NCBI GenBank assembly: GCA_035714625.1
Contig: DASTLT010000118.1
Coordinates: forward strand, 1 to 10,267
Reading direction: 5' to 3'
Length of the DNA: 10,267 nt
DNA from: GCA-003244245 sp035714625
GTDB taxonomy: Bacteria; Actinomycetota; Actinomycetes; Mycobacteriales; Pseudonocardiaceae
Below the pieces are notes generated by a model that did no database searches, had not been told where the DNA came from, and was given only the letters and a program-made list of their open reading frames with translations. A program made the position numbers and the translations under genes. Below, piece by piece: positions 1 to 6,086 of the stretch. Every line of letters begins with the position of its first letter. Position 1 is the stretch's first letter.

Positions 1-354
1 CAGGTCGATGTGTTGAACGGATTGATCAACGGTATCAAGGCGGACACCGGCACGATCAGCCCACTGGTGGACCAGATCAATGCGAATGCTGCCGAAATCC
101 GCCGCAGCCCGGTGGTGCTCGACACGGCGAACGCCGGGGTCCTGCACCAGATGGCGGCGGCCAGGGCACTGACGCCTCCGGGTACCGCAGGGGTGCCGGA
201 TGTCAGTACTCTGCTACCGCAGTTGCAGGGGCTGGTCGGCGGTCCACTTCCCGAAGTGCCGCTGACCAACCCGCTGCCACTGCTGGGGCTCCCGCTGCTG
301 GACCTGCCCCTGCTGAGTGACACCGGCTCCCTGCTCTCGCTAGTGACGCGGTAG
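1..354 (+). CDS. Partial CDS, Leu/Pro-rich hypothetical protein (3' end)
   Basis: The frame is open from the first base of the window (Q-V-D-V-L-N-G...), so this is the C-terminal 117 residues of a longer protein whose start lies outside. The GTG at position 10 is in frame but has no visible ribosome binding site and need not be a start. The first half is helix-like and polar. The last third is a low-complexity tail of Leu-Pro and Leu-Gly steps (PLPLLGLPLLDLPLL), as seen in exported or surface-attached actinobacterial proteins. That location is inference, because no signal peptide or anchor is visible in this fragment. The gene ends just before a strong hairpin terminator that it shares with the convergent gene at 463-1119. 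I do not recognise a family. Confidence 0.7.
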   Translation, partial: QVDVLNGLINGIKADTGTISPLVDQINANAAEIRRSPVVLDTANAGVLHQMAAARALTPPGTAGVPDVSTLLPQLQGLVGGPLPEVPLTNPLPLLGLPLLDLPLLSDTGSLLSLVTR

Positions 355-387
355 CTGGGAGAGGAGTCCCTCCAAAGGCACCATCGG

Positions 388-426
388 GAATCCGGGAGTG
401 TCAGCCTGGCTGACACTCCCGGATTC
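388..426. terminator. Bidirectional intrinsic terminator between convergent genes
   Basis: An 18-bp perfect stem (arms 388-405 and 409-426, starting GAATCCGGGAGTG) closes a three-base loop and is followed by a short T run at 426-429. It lies between the plus-strand partial gene ending at 354 and the minus-strand gene ending at 463. The minus-strand flank is less U-rich, but the symmetrical stem should serve both directions. Confidence 0.9.
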
Positions 427-462
427 TTTCCGCCGCCGTTCGGGTCGCGTGTGCTGGCGGGC

Positions 463-1119
463 TTACTTGGGCAGCACGCGGAACGATGCGGTGATCTGGT
501 CGAAGGTCGGAGCGGATGCCTGGAACTTCTCAATCGGCAGGGACTGGAAGACGAAGGTGAGCATGGTGTTGCCCTTGAACAGGAAGAAGTGGGAGTGGGC
601 ACCCTGCTGACCGTTGGTCTCATCCTTGAATGAATAGAAGTACCAGTAGCCGGGCAACCCGCCCAGCTCGATCTGCTTCGGGGGGACAAGCATCTTGGCC
701 GTCTTGTTGGCGCCCACGATCTGGTCGGTTAACTGCTTGGCCGCCGGAATTTCCTGCTGGCCTATCTGCATCGGCAGCTCGACGGCGCGCACCAGGAAGG
801 AGTCCTGTGGCCCGTTGGCAGCGAGCAGCAGGACCTGGGGGTCTTGGGTGGGTAGCTTTGTCCAGGAGGACGGATACGACAGGGTGAAGCCCACCTTATC
901 GTTGCGGAACTCGGTGAAGCCGGCCGGCTTCGCCACCGCCGGTGAGTTGACCGGGTTGCCCTGTGTGGGTTCCTGGAAGCCCAGGAGCCGCGGTCCGTAC
1001 AGCGCCGCGAGAATCGCGAGCACGATCACCACCACCACTCCGGCAATGATGATCAACAGCCGCTTCTTGCTGGTGGCTGTCGACGGGGGACTGTCCTTTT
1101 CCAGTACCGGGTTAGTCAT
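463..1119 (-). CDS. Membrane-anchored protein with PsbP/DcrB-like extracytoplasmic domain
   Basis: The product is 218 aa if the ATG at 1119 is used. I chose it because GAGGGAAG lies about ten bases upstream and because the residues before it (open to 1221) look non-coding. Residues 1-19 are polar and cytoplasmic, ending in KKR. Residues 21-41 are one hydrophobic helix (LLIIIAGVVVVIVLAILAAL). A Pro/Gly/Asn-rich linker runs to about 66. The C-terminal domain opens with F-R-N-D-K-V-G-F-T-L-S-Y-P-S-S-W and ends with F-D-Q-I-T-A-S-F-R-V. That pattern of an early GFxLxYPxxW and a late SFR is typical of the Mog1/PsbP-like fold (PsbP, DcrB, LpqN relatives). Topology is probably N-in with the domain outside. 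The molecular role is unknown. The fold assignment is pattern recognition, not a search. Confidence 0.8.
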   Translation of the reverse strand: MTNPVLEKDSPPSTATSKKRLLIIIAGVVVVIVLAILAALYGPRLLGFQEPTQGNPVNSPAVAKPAGFTEFRNDKVGFTLSYPSSWTKLPTQDPQVLLLAANGPQDSFLVRAVELPMQIGQQEIPAAKQLTDQIVGANKTAKMLVPPKQIELGGLPGYWYFYSFKDETNGQQGAHSHFFLFKGNTMLTFVFQSLPIEKFQASAPTFDQITASFRVLPK

Positions 1120-1413
1120 GCTCGCCACTTCCCTCAGATCGTAAGCGTGTGTAGCGTGTGCGTCGGCAGGCCATCGCGTGATACGTCCTTTGCGCAGGAG
1201 TCGGGGGCACGGAGGAAGCATGTTACTGGTATCGGGTCAGGGTGGGGACGGCGACCTCGATATTTGGTGCCGCCATCAACAACTGCCCGGGAGGGGTCGG
1301 CGTATGGTGGTCTCTGGGGGCAAGGTCCCTGCCGCTCGGACTGAACCACCCGCACCTTATGCTCCGACCTGACCTGCGGGCACCCAGTCCTGCGGGGGAG
1401 AGCTGGGTAGATC
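1120..1413. other. Divergent intergenic region, no gene seen
   Basis: This gap separates the minus-strand PsbP-like gene from the plus-strand small membrane protein and should contain both promoters. ORFs crossing it on either strand have atypical compositions and overlap neighbours, so I regard them as spurious. A TATGCT hexamer at 1358-1363 could be a -10 element for the plus-strand gene, but no convincing -35 is present. I see no RNA gene or riboswitch. Confidence 0.5.
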
Positions 1414-1680
1414 ATGACCTTCCTCGCGGTCTCTGCCAACGAGACCACTTTCTGGCTGGTGGCAGGTGTGGTGGGGGCCGTGCTGGTGCTCGGCGTGCTC
1501 GCGTTGGTCACAACTCTGCTGTACCTGGTGCGTTCAATCAGCCTGAGCATGCGGCAATTACAGGAGGTGACCCAGGTGCAAGCCGCCCAGGTGCAGGCCG
1601 CCCAAGCCCAGGTTGCCCCGGCACCGGGCACTGAGGGAGACCCGGCGGACCGCGAGCCCGGTGGTCCCAGCAAGAGCTGA
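1414..1680 (+). CDS. Small single-pass membrane protein with Gln/Ala coiled-coil tail
   Basis: The product is 88 aa, starting at ATG 1414 with a GGGGGAGAG stretch about 11 bases upstream. Residues 12-42 form one strongly hydrophobic helix (FWLVAGVVGAVLVLGVLALV and onward). A short amphipathic stretch follows (RSISLSMRQLQEVTQ), then a repeated QVQAA tract and a disordered Pro/Gly/Glu tail. A short exterior N-terminus, one membrane helix and a cytoplasmic coiled-coil-like tail is the simplest topology. I do not recognise a family. Similar small anchors are common in actinobacteria and may act as scaffolds, but that is inference. It stands alone, with about 190 bases to the next gene. Confidence 0.65.
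   Translation: MTFLAVSANETTFWLVAGVVGAVLVLGVLALVTTLLYLVRSISLSMRQLQEVTQVQAAQVQAAQAQVAPAPGTEGDPADREPGGPSKS
1571..1615 (+). repeat. 15-bp tandem repeat inside the small membrane protein gene
   Basis: Three adjacent 15-bp units lie at 1571-1585, 1586-1600 and 1601-1615. The first two differ by one base (CCCAGGTGCAAGCCG and CCCAGGTGCAGGCCG). The third is diverged. They encode the QVQAA repeats, so copy-number change would alter the coiled-coil length in steps of five residues without a frameshift. Confidence 0.8.
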
Positions 1681-1867
1681 GTTCCGGCCAGACCTGGGCT
1701 GGGTGCGGGGGACTCTGCCGAGGGCCGAGTGCTGCCTATATCACGTGCCACTGGGGTGAACCGAGCGCGCTCGCGAAACGAAGACCTCACGTACATGAAG
1801 GCGGATGACGCCCACGAGGTCTGCGCGCGAATCGGTGGGCAGTCATGATCAAATGGAGGACTCGCAG

Positions 1868-2332
1868 ATGACTGTCGATCCAGAGGTGAAGTTCGGGATC
1901 AGGGACGGAGGTCGCACCGGCGCGAAGACGCTCGAGCAGAAGTTCTCGCTCGTCGCCGGCCTGGTCTATCTGGGTATTGGGCTGGTGGGTTTTGTCGTGA
2001 CGGGGTTCAATGACCTGGTCGGCACGAGCAACGAGGCATTCCTCGGGATCTTCGCGCTGAATCCCTTCCACAACATCGTGCACATCGCCATCGGTGCTCT
2101 GTGGCTGCTGGCCGCTTTGGCGCTCACCCCACCCGCCACGGAAGGTGTGAACTTCGCGATCGGTGGGATCTACCTGCTCGCCGCGGTGCTGGGGTTCCTT
2201 GGCTACCTCGCGCTGATGAACGTCGGTAACCATGCCGACCCGGACAACTTCCTGCATCTCGGGACCGGCCTGGTCGCCCTGTTGTTCGCCGGCCCTTTGC
2301 GGGTCCTCGGAGGTCGATCCTTGACGGCCTAG
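1868..2332 (+). CDS. DUF4383 family four-helix membrane protein
   Basis: The product is 154 aa. The start is fixed at ATG 1868 by GGAGGA at 1855-1860, seven bases upstream. The longer in-frame option from 1805 lacks a site. Hydrophobic helices lie at about residues 26-46, 68-87, 95-117 and 130-143. The motifs NPFHNIVHIAIGALW (65-79) and DNFLHLGTG (126-134) are characteristic of DUF4383 proteins, which are widespread in actinobacteria and cyanobacteria and have no established function. The polar N-terminus (1-25) is cytoplasmic by the positive-inside pattern. The gene is monocistronic: a long hairpin follows 18 bases after the stop. The 190-base upstream gap includes a 12-bp palindrome (1762-1773) and an inverted pair AGACCTC/GAGGTCT (1782-1788, 1816-1822) that could be regulatory. 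Confidence 0.88.
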   Translation: MTVDPEVKFGIRDGGRTGAKTLEQKFSLVAGLVYLGIGLVGFVVTGFNDLVGTSNEAFLGIFALNPFHNIVHIAIGALWLLAALALTPPATEGVNFAIGGIYLLAAVLGFLGYLALMNVGNHADPDNFLHLGTGLVALLFAGPLRVLGGRSLTA

Positions 2333-2349
2333 CTGCCGAACACTGAACC

Positions 2350-2401
2350 GCCGGAGGTGGTGACCGCGGTGCTGAGGCGCACCACGGTCACCACCTCCGG
2401 C
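2350..2401 (+). terminator. Long hairpin terminator after the DUF4383 gene
   Basis: The arms 2350-2366 and 2385-2401 pair perfectly over 17 bp (GCCGGAGGTGGTGACCG). After one A/C mismatch the stem continues for five more pairs to a six-base loop near 2373-2378. No T run follows, which is common for high-GC actinobacterial terminators. It should insulate lysC from the upstream gene. A TAGGGT hexamer at 2417-2422 just after it is a possible lysC -10, with no clear -35. Confidence 0.8.
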
Positions 2402-2497
2402 GTATCCCGCCGTCGGTAGGGTGCGAGCCAACGGGCGCGGTGCCCGCCTCGTCAGGCGCCAGGGACGGCGGGGCCTGCCGCAGACAGGAGGTTCGGC

Positions 2498-3763
2498 GTG
2501 GCGCTCGTCGTCCAGAAGTACGGCGGATCCTCGGTGGAGAACGCCGAGCGGATCAAGAAGGTCGCCGAGCGGATCGTCGAGACCCGCAACGCAGGCAACG
2601 AGGTCGTGGTCGTGGTGTCGGCGATGGGGGACACCTCCGACGAGCTGCTCGACCTCGCCAACCAGGTCTCGCCCGAACCACACCAGCGCGAGCTGGACAT
2701 GCTGCTCACCGCGGGTGAGCGGATCTCCAATGCGCTGGTGGCGATGGCCGTGCTGGCCAAGGGGGTGGACGCCCGCTCGTTCACCGGCTCCCAGGCGGGT
2801 GTGATCACCACCGCCGCGCACGGCAAGGCCCGCATCATCGACGTGACCCCCAGCCGGGTCCGCGAGGCGCTGGACCAGGGGGCGGTCGCGCTGGTCGCCG
2901 GCTTTCAGGGCGTGGCGCAGGACACCAGGGACGTCACCACCCTGGGCCGGGGCGGCTCGGACATCACCGCGGTCGCCCTCGCCACCGCGCTCAAGGCCGA
3001 CGTGTGCGAGATCTACACCGACGTCGACGGCGTCTATTCCGCCGACCCACGCATCGTGCCCAACGCCCGCAAGCTGGACACCATCACCCACGAGGAGATG
3101 CTGGAGATGGCGGCGTGCGGGGCGAAGGTGCTCATGTCGCGCTGTGTCGAGTACGCCCGGCGCAACGGGGTCACCGTGCATGTGCGCTCGTCGTTCAGCC
3201 GCAAACAGGGCACCCTGGTGTCCGGCTCAGTGGAGGATCTGCCCGTGGAACAGGCCCTGCTCACCGGTGTCGCGCATGACCGGTCCGAATCGAAGATCAC
3301 CATCGCCGGGGTGCCGGACGAGCTCGGCAAGGCCGCGGCGATCTTCCGCGTGATGGCCGATGCTGAGATCAACATCGACATGGTGCTGCAGAACATCTCG
3401 CACAGCGACACCGGGCGCACCGACGTCACCTTCACCCTGCCCAAGCTCGACGCGCCGATCGCGGTCAAGGCGCTGCGCGCGGTACAGGCCCAGATCGGTT
3501 TCACCGACGTGCTCTGCGACAACCATGTCGGCAAGGTGTCGCTGATCGGCGCGGGCATGCGCTCGCATCCCGGGGTCACCGCCCGGTTCTGCGAGGCACT
3601 GGCCGAGGCGGGAGTCAACATCGAGATCATCAACACCTCGGCGATCCGGATCTCGGTGCTGGTCCGCGATGTGGACCTGGACCGGGCGGTGCGCGCGATC
3701 CACGAGGCGTTCGATCTGGGTGGCGACGAGCAGGCCGTCGTCTACGCCGGGACGGGACGATGA
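2498..3763 (+). CDS. lysC: Aspartokinase, alpha subunit (full length)
   Basis: This enzyme phosphorylates L-aspartate with ATP, the first committed step to lysine, diaminopimelate, threonine, methionine and isoleucine, in the cytoplasm. The product is 421 aa, the same length as the Corynebacterium glutamicum alpha subunit. The GTG start at 2498 follows AGGAGG at 2486-2491. The catalytic domain (about 1-245) carries the KYGGSS motif at 7-12, SAMGDTSDELL at 41-51, the TLGRGGSDTTA-type motif (here TLGRGGSDITA, 148-158) and YTDVDGVYSADPR (173-185). Two ACT domains fill about 265-421. By equal-length alignment with C. glutamicum, positions linked to lysine/threonine feedback inhibition (A279, S301, T311, G345) keep the wild-type residues, so I infer a feedback-sensitive enzyme. 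It overlaps asd by four bases (ATGA). An internal start gives a second product, listed separately. Confidence 0.97.
   Translation: MALVVQKYGGSSVENAERIKKVAERIVETRNAGNEVVVVVSAMGDTSDELLDLANQVSPEPHQRELDMLLTAGERISNALVAMAVLAKGVDARSFTGSQAGVITTAAHGKARIIDVTPSRVREALDQGAVALVAGFQGVAQDTRDVTTLGRGGSDITAVALATALKADVCEIYTDVDGVYSADPRIVPNARKLDTITHEEMLEMAACGAKVLMSRCVEYARRNGVTVHVRSSFSRKQGTLVSGSVEDLPVEQALLTGVAHDRSESKITIAGVPDELGKAAAIFRVMADAEINIDMVLQNISHSDTGRTDVTFTLPKLDAPIAVKALRAVQAQIGFTDVLCDNHVGKVSLIGAGMRSHPGVTARFCEALAEAGVNIEIINTSAIRISVLVRDVDLDRAVRAIHEAFDLGGDEQAVVYAGTGR
3232..3236 (+). promoter_or_regulatory. Internal ribosome binding site for the aspartokinase beta subunit
   Basis: GGAGG lies inside lysC, eight bases (ATCTGCCC) before an in-frame GTG at 3245. 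The motif encodes part of S-V-E-D. Its spacing and match are as good as the site in front of the full-length gene. Confidence 0.75.
3245..3763 (+). CDS. lysC: Aspartokinase beta subunit from an internal in-frame start
   Basis: Translation from GTG 3245, in the lysC frame, would give 172 residues identical to lysC 250-421. It holds both ACT regulatory domains and no kinase domain. In C. glutamicum and related bacteria the same gene makes an alpha2beta2 enzyme in which beta starts at residue 250 and is also 172 aa. Start position, length and the preceding GGAGG all match here. The start codon is GTG, not the usual ATG. Beta would bind lysine plus threonine and form the allosteric interface with alpha. 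That it is actually made here is inference from the site and the family. Confidence 0.75.
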   Translation: MEQALLTGVAHDRSESKITIAGVPDELGKAAAIFRVMADAEINIDMVLQNISHSDTGRTDVTFTLPKLDAPIAVKALRAVQAQIGFTDVLCDNHVGKVSLIGAGMRSHPGVTARFCEALAEAGVNIEIINTSAIRISVLVRDVDLDRAVRAIHEAFDLGGDEQAVVYAGTGR

Positions 3764-4824
3764 ACCCGCCGACGCTGGCCGTGGTCGGCGCGACCGGCGC
3801 CGTGGGCACCGTGATGCTCGATATCATCAACTCCCGGCCGCGGGTGCCGTGGGGTGAGATCAGGCTGATCGCCTCGCCCCGATCGGCCGGCCGCAGGATC
3901 GTGGTGCGGGGCGAGGAGCGCACCGTCCGGGCACTGTCCCTCGAGGCGTTCGACGGGGTGGACATCGCGATGTTCGACGTCCCGGACGAGATCTCCGCGC
4001 AGTGGGCCCCGGTGGCCGCGGCGCGCGGCGCGGTTGCGGTGGACAACTCCGGCGCCTTCCGGATGGACCCGGACGTGCCGCTGGTCGTCCCCGAGGTCAA
4101 CGCCGCCGCCTTGGTCCACCGGCCGAAGGGGATCATCGCCAACCCCAACTGCACCACGCTGTCGATGATGGCCGCGTTGGGTGCGCTGCACCGCGAGTTC
4201 TGGCTCACCGAGCTGGTGGTGGCCAGCTACCAGGCCGCCTCGGGGGCCGGCCAGGCGGGCGTGGACCGGCTGTATGCGGAACTGGCCGCGGTGGCCGGCC
4301 GGCACCTCGGGCTGTGCTGCGGGGATGTGGCCGAAGCGCTGGCTGCGGCGGGCCTGCGGCCCGCCGAGTCACCGTTCCCGGCGCCGTTGGCGCTCAACGT
4401 GGTGCCCTGGGCCGGGTCGCTCAAGGCCGACGGCTGGTCGTCTGAGGAACTCAAGGTCCGCAACGAGTCGCGCAAGATCCTCGGCATCCCGGAGCTGAAG
4501 GTGTCGGCCACCTGCGTGCGGGTCCCGGTGGTCACCACGCACGCGCTGGCGGTGCACGCGGTGTTCGCCTCGCCGGTGACCGTCGAGCAGGCCCGGAAGG
4601 TCTTCGCCACCCAGCCCAGCATCGTGCTGCGCGACGACCCGGCGTCCGGGGTGTGGCCCACTCCGGCGGCGGTGGTGGGCACCGATCCCACCTACGTCGG
4701 CCGGATCCGTCAGGCCCTGGACTTCCCGAACACCCTGGACTTCTTCGTCTGCGGGGACAACCTGCGCAAGGGCGCCGCCCTGAACACCTACGAGATCGCC
4801 GAGGCGCTGGCCGCCGCCCCGTGA
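3760..4824 (+). CDS. asd: Aspartate-semialdehyde dehydrogenase
   Basis: This enzyme reduces L-aspartyl-4-phosphate to L-aspartate 4-semialdehyde with NADPH, the step after aspartokinase. The product is 354 aa, starting at ATG 3760, which overlaps the lysC stop, so the two are translationally coupled. The NADP-binding Rossmann loop is VVGATGAVG (8-16). The catalytic cysteine is C131 in NPNCTT. Substrate-binding residues fall in EELKVRNESRKIL (229-241) and R254 in CVRVPV. The active-site base is probably H261. The segment around it reads VVTTHALAVH, where most family members have a glycine just before the histidine and S/T after it. This suggests a somewhat divergent clade, although every core catalytic residue is present. 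No terminator follows. Its last 37 bases overlap the 3' end of the convergent ORF at 4788-5114. Confidence 0.95.
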   Translation: MNPPTLAVVGATGAVGTVMLDIINSRPRVPWGEIRLIASPRSAGRRIVVRGEERTVRALSLEAFDGVDIAMFDVPDEISAQWAPVAAARGAVAVDNSGAFRMDPDVPLVVPEVNAAALVHRPKGIIANPNCTTLSMMAALGALHREFWLTELVVASYQAASGAGQAGVDRLYAELAAVAGRHLGLCCGDVAEALAAAGLRPAESPFPAPLALNVVPWAGSLKADGWSSEELKVRNESRKILGIPELKVSATCVRVPVVTTHALAVHAVFASPVTVEQARKVFATQPSIVLRDDPASGVWPTPAAVVGTDPTYVGRIRQALDFPNTLDFFVCGDNLRKGAALNTYEIAEALAAAP

Positions 4825-5114
4825 CTGGCGGAGGTTTCCCCGGCGGCGATGGAATCGCTGACTCTACGGGCGAAGGTGTCTTCGGTGACTCCGGCCTCGT
4901 TCACCTTCCACCAGTCGTAGTGCTCCGATCCCTGCGCTGCCGTCGCGGCCCGAACCACGTCGTTGACGAGCTGCCCGGCCATCGACTCCAGATCGTTCGT
5001 GCTCACCTCGTTCGGATGCTCCCGCCCGGCGAGCAGTGTCACCGCCCAGGCCCCGCAGCGCTGCACCGGATGGCCGGTCAGCTCCAAGCGCACGGTCGTC
5101 ACCGGCGCCGTCAT
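4788..5114 (-). CDS. Unrecognised 108-aa protein coupled to cas6
   Basis: The ATG at 5114 overlaps the cas6-like stop by four bases (ATGA), so the two should be co-translated. The N-terminal half reads as an alternating beta/alpha pattern (TVRLELTGHPVQRCGAWAVT). The middle holds the acidic-aromatic stretch EHYDWWKVNEAGVTEDTFARR. The C-terminal 20 residues are Ala/Ser-rich and appear to be a run-on where the ORF crosses 37 bases into the end of asd. There is no signal peptide or membrane helix. I do not recognise a family. Position alone suggests a role linked to the Cas6-like protein. It could also be a remnant of a larger cas gene, or an unrelated neighbour. Confidence 0.6.
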   Translation of the reverse strand: MTAPVTTVRLELTGHPVQRCGAWAVTLLAGREHPNEVSTNDLESMAGQLVNDVVRAATAAQGSEHYDWWKVNEAGVTEDTFARRVSDSIAAGETSASHGAAASASAIS

Positions 5115-5746
5115 CGCAACCAGCCGAAACCCTGGTTGGTAGCCAGCCCGATCCCACCCACGTACAACGCATCCAACAGCATCGGAGCGGCAGTGACTTG
5201 GACCCGGATGGTGGCCCCGATACGGGGCTTTCCCTGCACCTCGAACCGGCGTCGCGGACCGACATCCAGCACCTCGAGGTCCACCTCGTTAAGCAGCCCC
5301 AGCACATCAGCCCGGTGGACGAGATTGTGCCTTAGACGATCCTGGTACAGCTCGTGGTCCGGCAGGATGTACTCGTCCTCATACCGGAGCAGCACCGGGG
5401 TCTGGGATGCGAAGACGGCCTGCCCTGCCTGGTGGTCGGGGATGTCCTCCAACTGCACACCCTTGACCGTCAACCCCACGCTGCCCCACTGGATCTCGCT
5501 GCGCCCCGCGAGCCCGGCCAGCAGCGCCGCCGCGATCCGCGGCACCGGCGAGCCGAACCACACCGACCCGCGGTCGGACGTGGTGTACACCCCGGGACGG
5601 CGCGGCGCGCCCTGAAACAGTGGCGGCGACACCCCTAACGGCACCAGCAGGCTGCCCGCCCAGCCGTGATCGTGAAGCTGGGTGGCGAGCTGCTCGTCCT
5701 GGCTGCGAATCAGCGCGTACCCCACGGCGCGGGCCGGGCTGTGCAC
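5111..5746 (-). CDS. cas6: Cas6-family CRISPR RNA endoribonuclease, apparently frameshifted at its N-terminus
   Basis: Cas6 cleaves CRISPR precursor RNA within the repeat to leave an eight-base 5' handle. The open frame from GTG 5746 gives 211 aa. Residues 1-80 follow the first RAMP ferredoxin-like half: HSPARAVGYALIR, ATQLHDHGWAG, PPLFQGAPRRPGVYTT and VWFGSP. The second half has the TPVLLRYEDEYILP strand and LRHNLVHRADVLG helix, and ends in the Gly-rich motif GGIGLATNQGFGWLR that is diagnostic of Cas6. No cas3, cas5, cas7, cas8, cas10, cas1 or cas2 is in the window. The expected first strand (RFVLT) is absent from this frame. It is encoded just upstream in another frame behind a strong ribosome binding site at 5805-5811. 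The gene is therefore probably damaged, or translated from 5746 with a shortened N-terminus. Family assignment is strong; activity is doubtful. Confidence 0.85.
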   Translation of the reverse strand: MHSPARAVGYALIRSQDEQLATQLHDHGWAGSLLVPLGVSPPLFQGAPRRPGVYTTSDRGSVWFGSPVPRIAAALLAGLAGRSEIQWGSVGLTVKGVQLEDIPDHQAGQAVFASQTPVLLRYEDEYILPDHELYQDRLRHNLVHRADVLGLLNEVDLEVLDVGPRRRFEVQGKPRIGATIRVQVTAAPMLLDALYVGGIGLATNQGFGWLR

Positions 5747-5778
5747 CTGCGCCCATGGGATGCCCGCCGCCTGAGCAG

Positions 5779-5811
5779 CTACGTCAACACGAACCTCACC
5801 TGCACTCCTTT
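5779..5811 (-). other. Orphaned original cas6 start: RBS, GTG and six codons before a stop
   Basis: On the minus strand AAAGGAG (5811-5805) stands five bases before GTG 5799, which reads V-R-F-V-L-T then TAG at 5781-5779. The peptide is what Cas6 proteins normally begin with. The in-frame continuation of the protein (VAAQAAGIPWAQVHSPARAV) lies one frame away, joining at about 5782. Adding one base, or a -1 shift, near ACG-TAG would restore a roughly 229-aa Cas6. The sequence shows a frameshift. Whether it is a mutation, a sequencing error or recoding cannot be told here. No classical slippery heptamer is present. Confidence 0.75.
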
Positions 5812-5829
5812 CTCATCGGTAGAACATGT

Positions 5830-5842
5830 CCGGTCAGTTACT
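5830..5842. promoter_or_regulatory. Outlying copy of the ACTGACCGGTCAGT-type element near the cas6 start
   Basis: CCGGTCAGTTACT here is identical to 5916-5928 within the main cluster. It lies about 30 bases upstream of the cas6 start at 5799, a position where a bound regulator would interfere with or recruit transcription. Confidence 0.5.
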
Positions 5843-5895
5843 ACCAGCACCCTCTGACACTCCGTGTCCGACTCCACGATGGGCGGCGCGGCCGC

Positions 5896-5940
5896 ACTGA
5901 CCGGTCCATTACTGACCGGTCAGTTACTGACCTCCCCTCG
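5896..5940. promoter_or_regulatory. Cluster of 15-bp repeats around a perfect 14-bp palindrome
   Basis: ACTGACC recurs at 5896, 5911 and 5926, a 15-bp period. The central unit contains the perfect palindrome ACTGACCGGTCAGT (5911-5924). The first unit is a near-palindrome (ACTGACCGGTCCAT) and the third keeps only the left half. Palindromes of this size and sequence style are typical operators for TetR-family repressors. No such regulator is in the window. The site lies upstream of cas6 on the minus strand. Confidence 0.55.
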
Positions 5941-6086
5941 ATGCTGCCGAAGGCCGCCGGTGATGTGCCGGGTGGGCGCGGACTGCGAAGGATGGCGGGC
6001 GCACGGCCCTGGCGAGTCCGGAGCCGTGTGGGGATCAGCACCTCATCGAGGTGGTGTCGCCACCCACCTGTGATCTTTCCGGCCAT

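Noticed and set aside
1134..1796. Minus-strand ORF of 220 codons over the small membrane protein gene
   Set aside because: The product is Ser/Thr/Pro/Arg-rich without structure and includes the complement of the 15-bp tandem repeat. The plus-strand frame has a clear membrane helix.
2402..2497. Lysine riboswitch or attenuator in the lysC leader
   Set aside because: Only about 96 bases separate the upstream terminator hairpin from the start, too short for the lysine riboswitch, and no leader peptide with lysine codons is seen.
1787..3181. Long minus-strand ORF (464 codons) antisense to lysC and the DUF4383 gene
   Set aside because: It mirrors the GC-rich third positions of lysC, has a His/Asp/Arg-rich unstructured product, and crosses a terminator hairpin and two real genes.
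6031..6061. Possible third CRISPR-like repeat
   Set aside because: It shares CCTCA and GGTGGT with the copy at 6087-6115 but about one third of positions differ, and the spacing would be about 55 bp where the other pair has 66.
5841..6086. Minus-strand ORF from ATG 6086 with GAGGGA upstream (81 codons)
   Set aside because: The product contains the translated palindromic repeats (SVTDRSVMDRSV) and is Arg/Pro-rich. Its apparent ribosome binding site is part of the CRISPR-like repeat. It remains the main competing explanation for the repeat at 6087.
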